From Longimicrobiales bacterium (GTDB lineage Bacteria; Gemmatimonadota; Gemmatimonadetes; Longimicrobiales; Gaopeijiaceae): a stretch of 64,000 bases of DNA. Positions within the stretch are counted from its first letter, which is position 1; each line of letters starts with the position of its first letter. The position numbers were made by a program, and so were the translations under genes. Below, one piece after another: positions 17,603-25,641 of this stretch. The stretch is from NCBI GenBank assembly GCA_028823235.1, contig JAPKBW010000010.1, positions 58,339-122,338 on the forward strand, in the 5' to 3' direction. The notes under the pieces were generated by a model. The model saw nothing but the letters and a program-made list of their open reading frames with translations. It did not search any database and had not been told where the DNA came from.

Positions 17603-20398
17603 CTAGCCCTTAGCCTCATACCAGCTCTTCCCTACCCCCCACTCGGCCACAATCGGCACTCTGAGCTCAATCGCTCGTTCCATCTTCTCGACGACCAGAC
17701 CGCGTATCTCGTCAACCTCCGCGTCGGGCACCTCGAGCAGCAGTTCATCGTGCACCTGGAGCAGCATCACGGCACCTGTATCGACCTCATCAAGTCCGGA
17801 CTGCACGTCGATCATCGCCTTCTTCATCATGTCCGCCGCGGTGCCCTGGATCGGCGTGTTCTGTGCAACGCGTTCACCGAACTGACGCATGTTCCCGTTG
17901 TCCGCCCTGAGTTCTGGCACGTATCGGCGACGGCCCATCAGCGTCTCGACATATCCAGTCTCCCTAGCCATCTCGACCTGAGCATCCAAGTAGTCACGCA
18001 CTCCGCCGAAGCGCTCGAAATAGGTAGCGATGAACTCCTTCGCCTGTTCACGGGAGATGCCCAGCTGCCGTGCAAGCGAGAACGGCCCCTGGCCGTAAAG
18101 AGTGGCGAAGTTCACGGTCTTGGCCTGACCACGCTGCTCAGCGCTGACGTTTTCGACCGGGACATCGAAAATCACTGAGGCCGTCTGCCGGTGGACATCG
18201 ATCCCCTGGCTAAACGCGGTGACGAAGGCTTCGTCGCCGGAAAAATGCGCCATGACCCGCAGCTCGATCTGCGAATAGTCGACCCCAAGGAACGTCATCC
18301 CGGGGGCCGCGACAAATCCTTTCCGGATCTCACGTCCTAGATCGGTGCGAATCGGAATGTTCTGGAGATTGGGATCGCTGGACGAGAGCCGCCCGGTCGC
18401 GGCCACGGTCTGGTTGAAACTGGTATGAATCCTCTGCGTCCTCGGATTCACCAACTGCGGAAGCGCGTCGACATAGGTCGACCGGAGCTTCTCCAACTCC
18501 CGGTACTCCATCATCAACCGAGGAACCTCGTGGCCCATGGCCGCCAACTCCTCGAGCACGGACGCGTCTGTAGACGGTCCGGTCTTGGTCTTCTTCCGCA
18601 CGGGAAGGTCCAGCTTCTCGAACAGAATCTGCCGGAGTTGCTTTGTAGAGTTCAGGTTGAAGTCGCCGCCCGCCACCTTGAAGATCTCGTCCTGGATCAG
18701 ATCGAGCTCTCGCTTGAGTTTGGAACGCATGACTCGGAAGAAATCCTCGTCGATGCCGATTCCTGCCCGCTCCATCCGAGTGAGCACGGGCACCAGCGGC
18801 ATCTCGAGCTCGTCCATCAGGTCGCCGAGCGAGGCCCCCTCCAGTTGCGCCCCGAAGTGTTCAGCGAGCTGACCTGAAATATCGACCGACTCACACAGAT
18901 AGTCCCGTGCGCGAGCCACCGAGACATCACCGAACGCTACCCGACTGCGGCCCGAACCCGTTACGTCGTCTCGATTGAGCGGTTTGTGGGAGAATATCTC
19001 CATGGCGAGGGTCTTCAACTCATGTCCCCTGCGGCCAGGATCGAGGACATAGCTCGCGACCATGGTGTCAAATGCGGTCCCCACCAGCTCGACTCCAGCG
19101 ACGGACAGGGCGAGTGTCGACCTCTTCAGGTCGTGACCCACCTTCTCGATCGATGCGTCCTCAAGCACAGCTCTGAGGGGGGCTAGGGACCCTGAAGCGA
19201 GGCCCGGCAGATTCTTGACCTCTCCCTGCCCCTCCCCTTCAAACGTCAACTCGAACGGTTGCAGGTGGCCGAAGGGCAGATAGCGAGCCGTGCCTCCCTC
19301 GACCGCGAGTGCCATCCCGACGATCTCGCCACGAAGAGGGTCAGCGTCGGATCCTTCGATCGCGACAACCACTCGGCCGGCCTCACGAATTTCCGCAACC
19401 AACGCCGGAAGATCGGCCGCCTCCTCGATCGTCTGATAGTCGACAGCTTTTGCCGAGGCATCCACGGAACCCGTACCGTGAGCACTCCCACCTTCCTTCT
19501 GTACCTCGAGCGCGAATTGGTCGGCCAGTCGCCGAAACTCAAGCTCGACGAAAAGGTCGCGGAGCACCTCATTGTTGGGCTCCTGTACACGAAGGGCCTC
19601 CAGATTAAGCGGCACGTCCAGGTCCGTCATGATCGTGACCAACCGCTTTGACAGACGGACCTCGTCGGCGTTCTCCCCAATCGACTTCGCGGCCCGCGGC
19701 GGCTTAAGTGCTGACGCATTCGCGATCATCTCCTCGACGTCCGCATAGTCCTGCAGCAGAGCTACAGCGGTTTTGGGCCCGACGCCCCTCGCACCCGGAA
19801 CGTTGTCCGACGCATCACCCACGAGGGCCAGATAGTCAGCGATCTGATTCGGCGGGACACCGAACTTCTCGCTCGCGTTCTCCTCCGTGACCCAGTCTGC
19901 TGCGACCCCGGTGGAGCCACCTCGTCCCGGATTCATGAGATGGATGCCCGGACCAACGAGCTGATAGAAATCCTTGTCACCGGAAACGATGACGGCGTCG
20001 AGACCCGCGTCCCGAGCCTGAATCGCCAGCGTCCCAATTACATCATCTGCTTCGTATCCATCGAGCTCAACCACCGGATCGTTGAAGCCTTCGACGATGG
20101 CGCGACAACGCCCCAAACTGGCCCTCAGATCCTCAGGCATTTTCTCGCGAGTCGCCTTGTACTCGGGATACATCTCGGACCGGAACGAGTCACCCGCATC
20201 AAAAACAATGGCAAGATAGTCCGGCTCGAAGTCCTCTCGGATGTCCAGCAGAAATCGCGTGAACCCGAAAGGAGCCGACGTGTTCTCACCAGCCGCATTG
20301 GTCAGCGGCCGATTGATGAACGCGAAGTACGAGCGATAGATCAGCGCATACGCATCGACCAGAAAAATGCGTGGCTTCGTCTTCGGTGGAATCTTCAA
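17603..20398 (-). CDS. polA: DNA polymerase I
   Basis: About 931 residues, near the usual length. The N-terminal 5'-3' nuclease (about 1-290) has FLVDAYALIYRSYFAF and ELDGYEADDVIGTLA. The middle 3'-5' exonuclease-like part keeps the fold but seems to lack catalytic residues: the Exo I D-x-E region reads VVVAIEGSDA and the Exo II Asp position reads VGHDLKRSTLAL. The C-terminal polymerase has motif A DYSQIELRVMAH, motif B around KTVNFATLYGQG and motif C LLQVHDELLLEVP. A TTG at 20398 starts the protein a few residues before the nuclease domain as in homologues. An ATG at 20509 would add 37 unusual residues. It fills gaps and repairs DNA. Confidence 0.93.
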   Translation of the reverse strand: MKIPPKTKPRIFLVDAYALIYRSYFAFINRPLTNAAGENTSAPFGFTRFLLDIREDFEPDYLAIVFDAGDSFRSEMYPEYKATREKMPEDLRASLGRCRAIVEGFNDPVVELDGYEADDVIGTLAIQARDAGLDAVIVSGDKDFYQLVGPGIHLMNPGRGGSTGVAADWVTEENASEKFGVPPNQIADYLALVGDASDNVPGARGVGPKTAVALLQDYADVEEMIANASALKPPRAAKSIGENADEVRLSKRLVTIMTDLDVPLNLEALRVQEPNNEVLRDLFVELEFRRLADQFALEVQKEGGSAHGTGSVDASAKAVDYQTIEEAADLPALVAEIREAGRVVVAIEGSDADPLRGEIVGMALAVEGGTARYLPFGHLQPFELTFEGEGQGEVKNLPGLASGSLAPLRAVLEDASIEKVGHDLKRSTLALSVAGVELVGTAFDTMVASYVLDPGRRGHELKTLAMEIFSHKPLNRDDVTGSGRSRVAFGDVSVARARDYLCESVDISGQLAEHFGAQLEGASLGDLMDELEMPLVPVLTRMERAGIGIDEDFFRVMRSKLKRELDLIQDEIFKVAGGDFNLNSTKQLRQILFEKLDLPVRKKTKTGPSTDASVLEELAAMGHEVPRLMMEYRELEKLRSTYVDALPQLVNPRTQRIHTSFNQTVAATGRLSSSDPNLQNIPIRTDLGREIRKGFVAAPGMTFLGVDYSQIELRVMAHFSGDEAFVTAFSQGIDVHRQTASVIFDVPVENVSAEQRGQAKTVNFATLYGQGPFSLARQLGISREQAKEFIATYFERFGGVRDYLDAQVEMARETGYVETLMGRRRYVPELRADNGNMRQFGERVAQNTPIQGTAADMMKKAMIDVQSGLDEVDTGAVMLLQVHDELLLEVPDAEVDEIRGLVVEKMERAIELRVPIVAEWGVGKSWYEAKG

Positions 20399-20539
20399 CG
20401 GCTGGAGAACCTGCGTCCTGAGTGGATCGGCGCCGGAAGATAGAAGCCGATGCCTCGCCACGCGAAACTGAATGCGGGCAGAAAAAGCCTCGCGACTGTG
20501 GGGTCGCATGGCCGCGCAGGGTTTTCCAAAAAGGGGGCG

Positions 20540-20730
20540 TCAGGCGCACATCACGTTGGAAGCGTGAGGGCCCTTGTCGGGGTCGCGAAGCCCGTATTCC
20601 ACCTCTTCACCTTCTGCCAGGGTGCTGAATCCTTGCGTCTCGATGGCTGAGAAATGGGCAAAATATTCTCGCCATCCTGCTGCTGAATGAAGCCCTAGTC
20701 CTTTCAGTCATCGAACCATTTTATGGCCCC
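20540..20730 (-). pseudogene. Decayed cold-shock protein gene
   Basis: On the minus strand the order of a CspA-type protein is readable across two frames. The N-terminal part AIKWFDD, stop, KD, stop, GFIQQQDGENI is in one frame; after a one-base shift in ATTTTG the next frame continues FAHFSAIETQGFSTLAEGEE, then VEYGLRDPDKGPHASNVMCA and a true stop at 20540. The family reads VKWFNxxKGYGFI and FVHFSAI at these places, so a TGA and a TAG replace sense codons and one T is missing. No good start codon remains. Three lesions in 190 bp argue for a real pseudogene. It lies between polA and the transglycosylase gene. Confidence 0.75.
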
Positions 20731-20764
20731 CCGCGAGCGAGTGACGACGCTGGGTGAGGAGGAC

Positions 20765-23068
20765 TCAGTCCTGCCCGTACAGCGCTCGATAGAGGCCCAG
20801 ATTGCGGCGGACACTCTTCACATAACCACGCGTCTCCGTGAACGGAATCCGCTCCGTGAAGCGGAGGGGGTCCGAGGCTTCCGGGTACCGGCTCCAGCGG
20901 GTGGCACGGGTCGGACCAGCGTTATAGGCCGAGAGGACGAGCGGGAGATCGTTGTCGTAGCGACGGCTCATATCAACAAAGAAGGCCGCACCCAGATGCA
21001 GGTTGACCTCAGGCTTGGTCAAAGACTCCTTGGTAAAGCCGTTGGGACCGTGAGTCCGGGCCAGCTGCGCCCCGGTCGGCGGCATGACCTGCATGAGACC
21101 AATGGCTCCGGCATGGCTTACAATGTCCGCCTTGAATGCCGATTCCTGTCGAATGATCGCGGCCATCATGAACGGATCCACACCCCACTCGGCCGCTTCC
21201 CGGCGCACGAGTTCACGATACGGGAACGGATAGGCAACGTGCAGAATCTGTTGATCCCAAGCGACTTCGTCCGAGAGTAGGGCCCAGCCCAGATTAATCC
21301 CGTCGATCGTTCTGCCTCGTTCGATCAAGGCCTCGGCGAGCCGCAGACGGGGGCCACGCGTTTCTCCGGCCCGACTCCGGAGCCTCGCGACCTCGGCATC
21401 CGCGCCTCTCGACAAGCCTGCCTCGGTCAGAACATCGAGCCGTAAGAGGCCCTCGCTCAACCAGCCGGGCTCCGTCGCGCTCTCTCCTTCCGGGATGTCG
21501 AGCGCGAACGGCACGCCAAGCAGATCCGCAGACATGACCGCGTAATAATCGACAGGCTGTGTCAGGACACGATCCAGATGGCGCGTGCCTATCACCGAGT
21601 CCCCCAGCTCGAGTCGAGTGCGACCCGCCCAATACGAGGCTTCCTGCCATCGCCTACCGTTCGGGAAGTCTTCAAGGTACAGCTCAAACACGTCCGCTGC
21701 GGCACGTGGATTCGCCCTACGAAGGTGTATTTGCCCCGAGCGCATGCGCCCCTGACCAGCCCGCGCGTGCGTCCGCACGTTCTCAGCGAGGAAAGCGTAG
21801 TGCTCGAGCGCTTGATCGAGCGCTCCCCGGCCTTCAGCGTTGCTGCCCTGACTCCAGGCAACCTCTGCGGCTTCGCTACTCCCTGGGTACTCTTCCAGCA
21901 GCCAACGCCGCAACGTGATTACCTGTGACGCGAGGTCCTGACGCCTTCTCATTTGAGCCCAGATCTCAAGATTCCTCGCGCCAATCCTGGAATCCTCGGT
22001 CGTCTCCCGGAGATCTCGAAACTCTTCGAGCGCTTCCGTCTGCCGAGATACCACAGTAGACATCAGGCGAGCACGCTCAAGCCGTGTCGACTCCGAGACG
22101 ACCTGACCGGCATCCGTGGCCAAATCCACAGCACGGTCGTACCCAACGAGGGCGCGCGAACCATCACCTGCGCGGTCGAGGATCCGGGCCATCTCAAGCG
22201 TCGTCTCCAGGTCGTACCCACCCAGGTCCGTCAGAGTCGCCGCGGCTTGACTCCTCGCGGAGCCCGCGGCGGTCGCAATGCCCACCTCCAGCATCGCCCG
22301 GGCTTCCGCCGAGTCTCCCGACGCGACCATCAATCGCCCAAGTTCAACCGTCGACACTGCTGCCCGGTTGTCCCGCTCGGAAGTGCGAAGGCGAGCGAAC
22401 TCCACGGCAGCAGCAGCAGAGTCACCACTTGCCATGTATGCGTCCGCGAGGGCTCTCCAGAGCACTCCCACGGCGGTGGGCTCGACAGCCTCCTCCACGA
22501 GCTGCTGTACCCCTTCCGGGTCTCCGGCCTCGCTGGCGCGAAGTGCGAGTTCAACCGCTGTCCAGCTGCGCAGGTACGGAGTCGGGCGAAGCGCCTCCAG
22601 TAGGCCCAGAGCAGCGGCATGGTCTCCCGCATACCAGAGCGCTCGAGCCTGGCGTGACAGAGCGGGTAGCTCGTTGCCGGACTCGCTCTCCGCAACCACC
22701 AAGCCATAGGCTAAAGCAGCATCCGACCAACGCTCCGCATGCTCTCGTGCTTGCCCGAGGAGATACATCCCACTGTCCGCCCCTCTCCCGACCCATTCAG
22801 CCTCGTCGAGGAGGGCAAGCACTGCCGGCCAGTTCTCCCAACCAGCCTCGGCTCGCGCGAGCGTCAGCACATCACCGGGAGAACCATCGGCGGCCCCCTC
22901 CGCGCGCATCGCGCGAGCGGCATGCCAGAATCTTCCAACCGCGAGCTCATCGAGTGCGGAGTCCGAAACCGACGTCGCCGCGAAAGGCGTGACATCAGCG
23001 CGCTCTGATGATGAAGCACCCGCAAAACCCAGGAGCGTGAGCGCTGTAATGAGAAGGCGAGCGGTCAT
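20765..23068 (-). CDS. Soluble lytic murein transglycosylase (Slt-like, GH23)
   Basis: The 767-residue protein has a signal peptide (MTARLLITALTLLGFAGASS), a long alpha-helical TPR-like region (about 30-600) and a C-terminal GH23 catalytic domain. The catalytic Glu is in IIRQESAFKADIVSHAGA, followed by IGLMQVMPPTGAQLA and AYNAGPTRATRW, the three classic Slt motifs. It cleaves the glycan strand of peptidoglycan to give 1,6-anhydromuropeptides in the periplasm, in wall turnover. The order (super-helical ring, then catalytic domain) is as in Slt70. It is preceded by 183 bp that include the ExbB-gene terminator and looks monocistronic. Confidence 0.92.
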   Translation of the reverse strand: MTARLLITALTLLGFAGASSSERADVTPFAATSVSDSALDELAVGRFWHAARAMRAEGAADGSPGDVLTLARAEAGWENWPAVLALLDEAEWVGRGADSGMYLLGQAREHAERWSDAALAYGLVVAESESGNELPALSRQARALWYAGDHAAALGLLEALRPTPYLRSWTAVELALRASEAGDPEGVQQLVEEAVEPTAVGVLWRALADAYMASGDSAAAAVEFARLRTSERDNRAAVSTVELGRLMVASGDSAEARAMLEVGIATAAGSARSQAAATLTDLGGYDLETTLEMARILDRAGDGSRALVGYDRAVDLATDAGQVVSESTRLERARLMSTVVSRQTEALEEFRDLRETTEDSRIGARNLEIWAQMRRRQDLASQVITLRRWLLEEYPGSSEAAEVAWSQGSNAEGRGALDQALEHYAFLAENVRTHARAGQGRMRSGQIHLRRANPRAAADVFELYLEDFPNGRRWQEASYWAGRTRLELGDSVIGTRHLDRVLTQPVDYYAVMSADLLGVPFALDIPEGESATEPGWLSEGLLRLDVLTEAGLSRGADAEVARLRSRAGETRGPRLRLAEALIERGRTIDGINLGWALLSDEVAWDQQILHVAYPFPYRELVRREAAEWGVDPFMMAAIIRQESAFKADIVSHAGAIGLMQVMPPTGAQLARTHGPNGFTKESLTKPEVNLHLGAAFFVDMSRRYDNDLPLVLSAYNAGPTRATRWSRYPEASDPLRFTERIPFTETRGYVKSVRRNLGLYRALYGQD

Positions 23069-23194
23069 TCGAGGTGCGGTTCCGGTCAGAGAGACGCCAT
23101 CGTGGCGAGTAGGGGCGGGTGCCTAAGCATAAACATTTGACGGCCCGAATTCCTACACTTGAGTTATCGCCTGCACCGGCCCGGGGGTCCAACG

Positions 23195-23225
23195 AAAAGA
23201 GGCCACCCCGAATGGGGTGGCCTCT
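23195..23225 (-). terminator. Rho-independent terminator after the ExbB/MotA-type gene
   Basis: A perfect 12-bp stem (AGAGGCCACCCC and GGGGTGGCCTCT) with a 4-nt loop, followed on the minus strand by TTTTCG. It begins 26 bp after the stop of the proton-channel gene and is a strong intrinsic terminator. Confidence 0.88.
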
Positions 23226-23251
23226 CGGTCGAACTAGACTTCAGCTGAGTG

Positions 23252-23944
23252 TCAGCCAGCATTACCTCTTTCGATCGAATGGAGCGTGTCGACCATTTTC
23301 TGAGCCGACTCTTCCATGTCGATGACGAGGCCATCGATTTTTGCAACGAAGAAGTTGTGGCCGATGGACACTGGAATCGCGATGACTAGTCCCGCCGCGG
23401 TCGTCAGCAGCGAGACCTTAATACCACCGGCAACCAGTGTCGCTTCAACCTCACCCGCAGCCTCAATCGACTGGAACGCGAGGATCATACCGATCACCGT
23501 CCCAAGGAAGCCGAGGAGCGGCGCAACGTTAGTAAGCGTCGCAAGAACGACGAGACCTTTCTCGAGCTTGCTCATCTCGATCAGGCCCTGGTTCTCGATC
23601 GCTTTCATCACGCGATCAGTGCCCTCATCGCTCCGCTCGAGACCCGCGTACAGGATGTTCGCCGCAGGCGAATCCGTGTCGCGTGTCAGCTCCAGGGCCT
23701 CACGAATGCGCTGCTGCGTGAGAAGTTCGTCGACGTCCTGGAGGACGCGCTTCGTCTTGGAAGCAGTCACCGTAAGGCTCACGAACTTCCAGATGATCAC
23801 GGCAATGCCCATCACCAAGCAGACTAGAAGAGGGTAGCGCATGAAGCCCATCCCCTGCCAGCTATCGTTGATCTGCTCACGCATCGTAAGCTCGGCGACA
23901 TCCATGCCCGGAATTTGAAGTAAGGCAGCGTACAATTGGACCAA
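23252..23944 (-). CDS. MotA/TolQ/ExbB proton channel family protein
   Basis: The 230-residue protein has three membrane segments: FMRYPLLVCLVMGIAVIIW near residue 35, LVVLATLTNVAPLLGFLGTV near 135 and VSLLTTAAGLVIAIPVSIG near 175. The paired C-terminal helices with APLLGFLGTVIGMI and LTTAAGL are the family hallmark. Such subunits form a proton channel with an ExbD/TolR partner to energise TonB- or Tol-type processes. No exbD or tolR follows; a strong terminator does. It therefore appears as an orphan here, and its partner must be elsewhere. The start at 23944 gives a short amphipathic N-terminus; an internal ATG would also be possible. Confidence 0.87.
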   Translation of the reverse strand: MVQLYAALLQIPGMDVAELTMREQINDSWQGMGFMRYPLLVCLVMGIAVIIWKFVSLTVTASKTKRVLQDVDELLTQQRIREALELTRDTDSPAANILYAGLERSDEGTDRVMKAIENQGLIEMSKLEKGLVVLATLTNVAPLLGFLGTVIGMILAFQSIEAAGEVEATLVAGGIKVSLLTTAAGLVIAIPVSIGHNFFVAKIDGLVIDMEESAQKMVDTLHSIERGNAG

Positions 23945-24055
23945 CGGAACCTCCAGCCAGTTGTTCTTCGATTGTCATGACAGAGCCCTTCCACACCGAA
24001 GCGCAGAAGGGCGGGTTTCAACAGGATCGCAACATGGCCCGGCCCTGAAAGAGTG

Positions 24056-24770
24056 TCAAGCCCTTGTTTTGGCCCCGAAATCAGAGTTTTGCCAAACTAC
24101 AAAACAACCTGCACCCAACCGGGTCGTGGCAGGTAGTACCTCGATGCACCGGGCATCTTTGATCAGGCTCGGACATCGTGGGTGAAACGGACATCCCGAG
24201 GGAGGTCTGCTGGGGCTCGGGACGTCACCCTGGAGGACGATTCGCTCTTTATTTTTGCGGGCTTCTGGATTTGGACGAGAGATCGAGGAGAGCAAAGCTC
24301 GGGTGTACTGGTGCTGCGGATCACGGTACAGGTCCGTCGTCTCCGCGAGCTCCACAATGCGGCCGAGATACATGACCGTGACCCGATCGCTGACGTGCTA
24401 AACGAGGGTCAGGTCGTGAGCAATGAAGCGGTAGGTCAACCCGAGTTCGCTCTGCAGGTCAGCGAGCAAGTTGATGCCCTGCGCCTGAACCGACGCATCG
24501 AGCGCGCTCACTGGTTCAGTCAGGATCAGGAAGTAGAGTTCGACCGAAAGCGCACGGGCGATGTCCAGACGCTGACGTTGGTCCCCGCTGAACTCGTGCG
24601 GATACCGGTCGATGTGCTCCGCCCGAAGGTCAACTTTCCCAGGGAGTTCGACCAACCGCTCACGCCGGTTCCGCCCCCCCCAGTCCGTGAACTTTCAGGA
24701 CCTTCTCGAGCATTGCGGCAACAGACATCCACAGATTCAGAGAGCCGAACGGACCTTGAAAGACGATCAG
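24056..24770 (-). pseudogene. Decayed oligopeptide ABC transporter ATPase (OppF/DppF-like)
   Basis: The frames carry, in order, LIVFQGPFGSLNLWMSVAAM, then after a frameshift in a G run (near 24675) RRERLVELPGKVDLRAEHID, RYPHEFSGDQRQRLDIARAL, EPVSALDASVQAQ, FIAHDLTLV, an in-frame TAG, HVSDRVTVMYLGRIVELAET and the Opp-type C-terminus YTRALLSSI ... CPFHPRCP. This is OppF without its Walker A region. The remnant starts exactly at the lipM stop region, so the 5' third is missing. One frameshift, one nonsense codon and the truncation show that the gene is dead. In OppF the signature is normally SGGQRQR; here it is SGDQRQR. Confidence 0.82.
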
Positions 24771-25606
24771 CGTCGCCAAGTCCACGCTTCGGTCCCGTAT
24801 CGGGAGGCAACCAGATGCTCGGCCGTTTCCAGTTCGTCAGACCGGTACGCGCCGACGCTCCACGCACCCCGGAATGCGCTTTCCATTTCACGTGTTACCG
24901 CTGCGGCCACTTGGTCGGATCCAACGCCCGACACCAGCGCATCCAATGTCACGGGATTTCCGCCCTCGGCAGATGCTGCAGGCCAATCGTCACCGACACA
25001 AATCGTGGCGAGCCTCGACTGGTCCTCCGTGAGGAGAATCGACCCGTGCTGCAGCAGGGCTCCATCAACCCTCGCCTGAGCGCTACCCACAAGCTTTCGG
25101 CCCTCGGAAACCACCTCGCCCTGAGCTGGAGACTGGAAGCAGGGCCCGGAAGCGAGGGGAGCGATACCACCTGAACCCGACATCGTGACGGGCGCCCCGA
25201 GCGACTGAAGCGCCGAGGCCAGCGCCCGATTGATTTCGATATAGCCCGCCCGTGCACCGCCGATCCGGCGCATCGGCGCGACGACCGAGTACGTGAGTTC
25301 CGCGTCGTGGAGGACTGCTCGCCCGCCCGTGGGCCTGCGCACCAGATCGATGCCCAGTTCGGTGGCACGCTCAAGCGAATACCGGCCAGCCGCAGGCTCA
25401 TTTCTGCCGAAGGAGACAGTGGGCGACTCCCAGTCGTACAAACGAAGGACAGCCTCATCAACGCAGAGATTCGAAGCGAGCGCGTGATCGATAGCCATGT
25501 TCCAGGCGCCAGACCTCGGTGGATCGTGCAGGACCCGCCACGACAGCGCGGCGCGGGTCGGGCCTCTGGTTCCGCCGGTTGACCCGGGCAGCGTGGTCAT
25601 CGTCAT
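24767..25606 (-). CDS. lipM: Octanoyl/lipoyl transferase of the LipM/LplA family
   Basis: This 279-residue protein has the biotin/lipoate ligase fold: AWNMAIDHAL, VSFGRNEPAAGRYSLERA, RRPTGGRAVLHDAELTYSV and a GPCFQSPAQGEVVSEGRKLVGSAQ segment (here shortened). The Cys in GPCFQ sits where LipM octanoyltransferases carry the acyl-accepting Cys, and it lacks the large C-terminal domain of ATP-dependent LplA. It would attach octanoyl or lipoyl groups to GcvH. It lies 35 bp after gcvP on the same strand, so it completes a gcvH-gcvP-lipM operon. LplA-like ligase activity cannot be excluded. A decayed oppF starts right at its end. Confidence 0.85.
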   Translation of the reverse strand: MTMTTLPGSTGGTRGPTRAALSWRVLHDPPRSGAWNMAIDHALASNLCVDEAVLRLYDWESPTVSFGRNEPAAGRYSLERATELGIDLVRRPTGGRAVLHDAELTYSVVAPMRRIGGARAGYIEINRALASALQSLGAPVTMSGSGGIAPLASGPCFQSPAQGEVVSEGRKLVGSAQARVDGALLQHGSILLTEDQSRLATICVGDDWPAASAEGGNPVTLDALVSGVGSDQVAAAVTREMESAFRGAWSVGAYRSDELETAEHLVASRYGTEAWTWRR

Positions 25607-25641
25607 CAGCTCGGAGTCATGCGTTTTCCGTCATCGTGCCG

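Noticed and set aside
20600..20730. TGA in the csp remnant as a recoded codon
   Set aside because: A TAG and a frameshift follow within a few codons and the position is not a Cys in cold-shock proteins.
22084..22992. 302-codon frame opposite the transglycosylase gene
   Set aside because: Antisense shadow rich in Pro/Arg/Ser, without start signal or domain pattern.
24182..25174. 330-codon plus-strand frame across oppF and lipM
   Set aside because: It runs opposite a recognised coding gene and a recognised remnant; composition is shadow-like.
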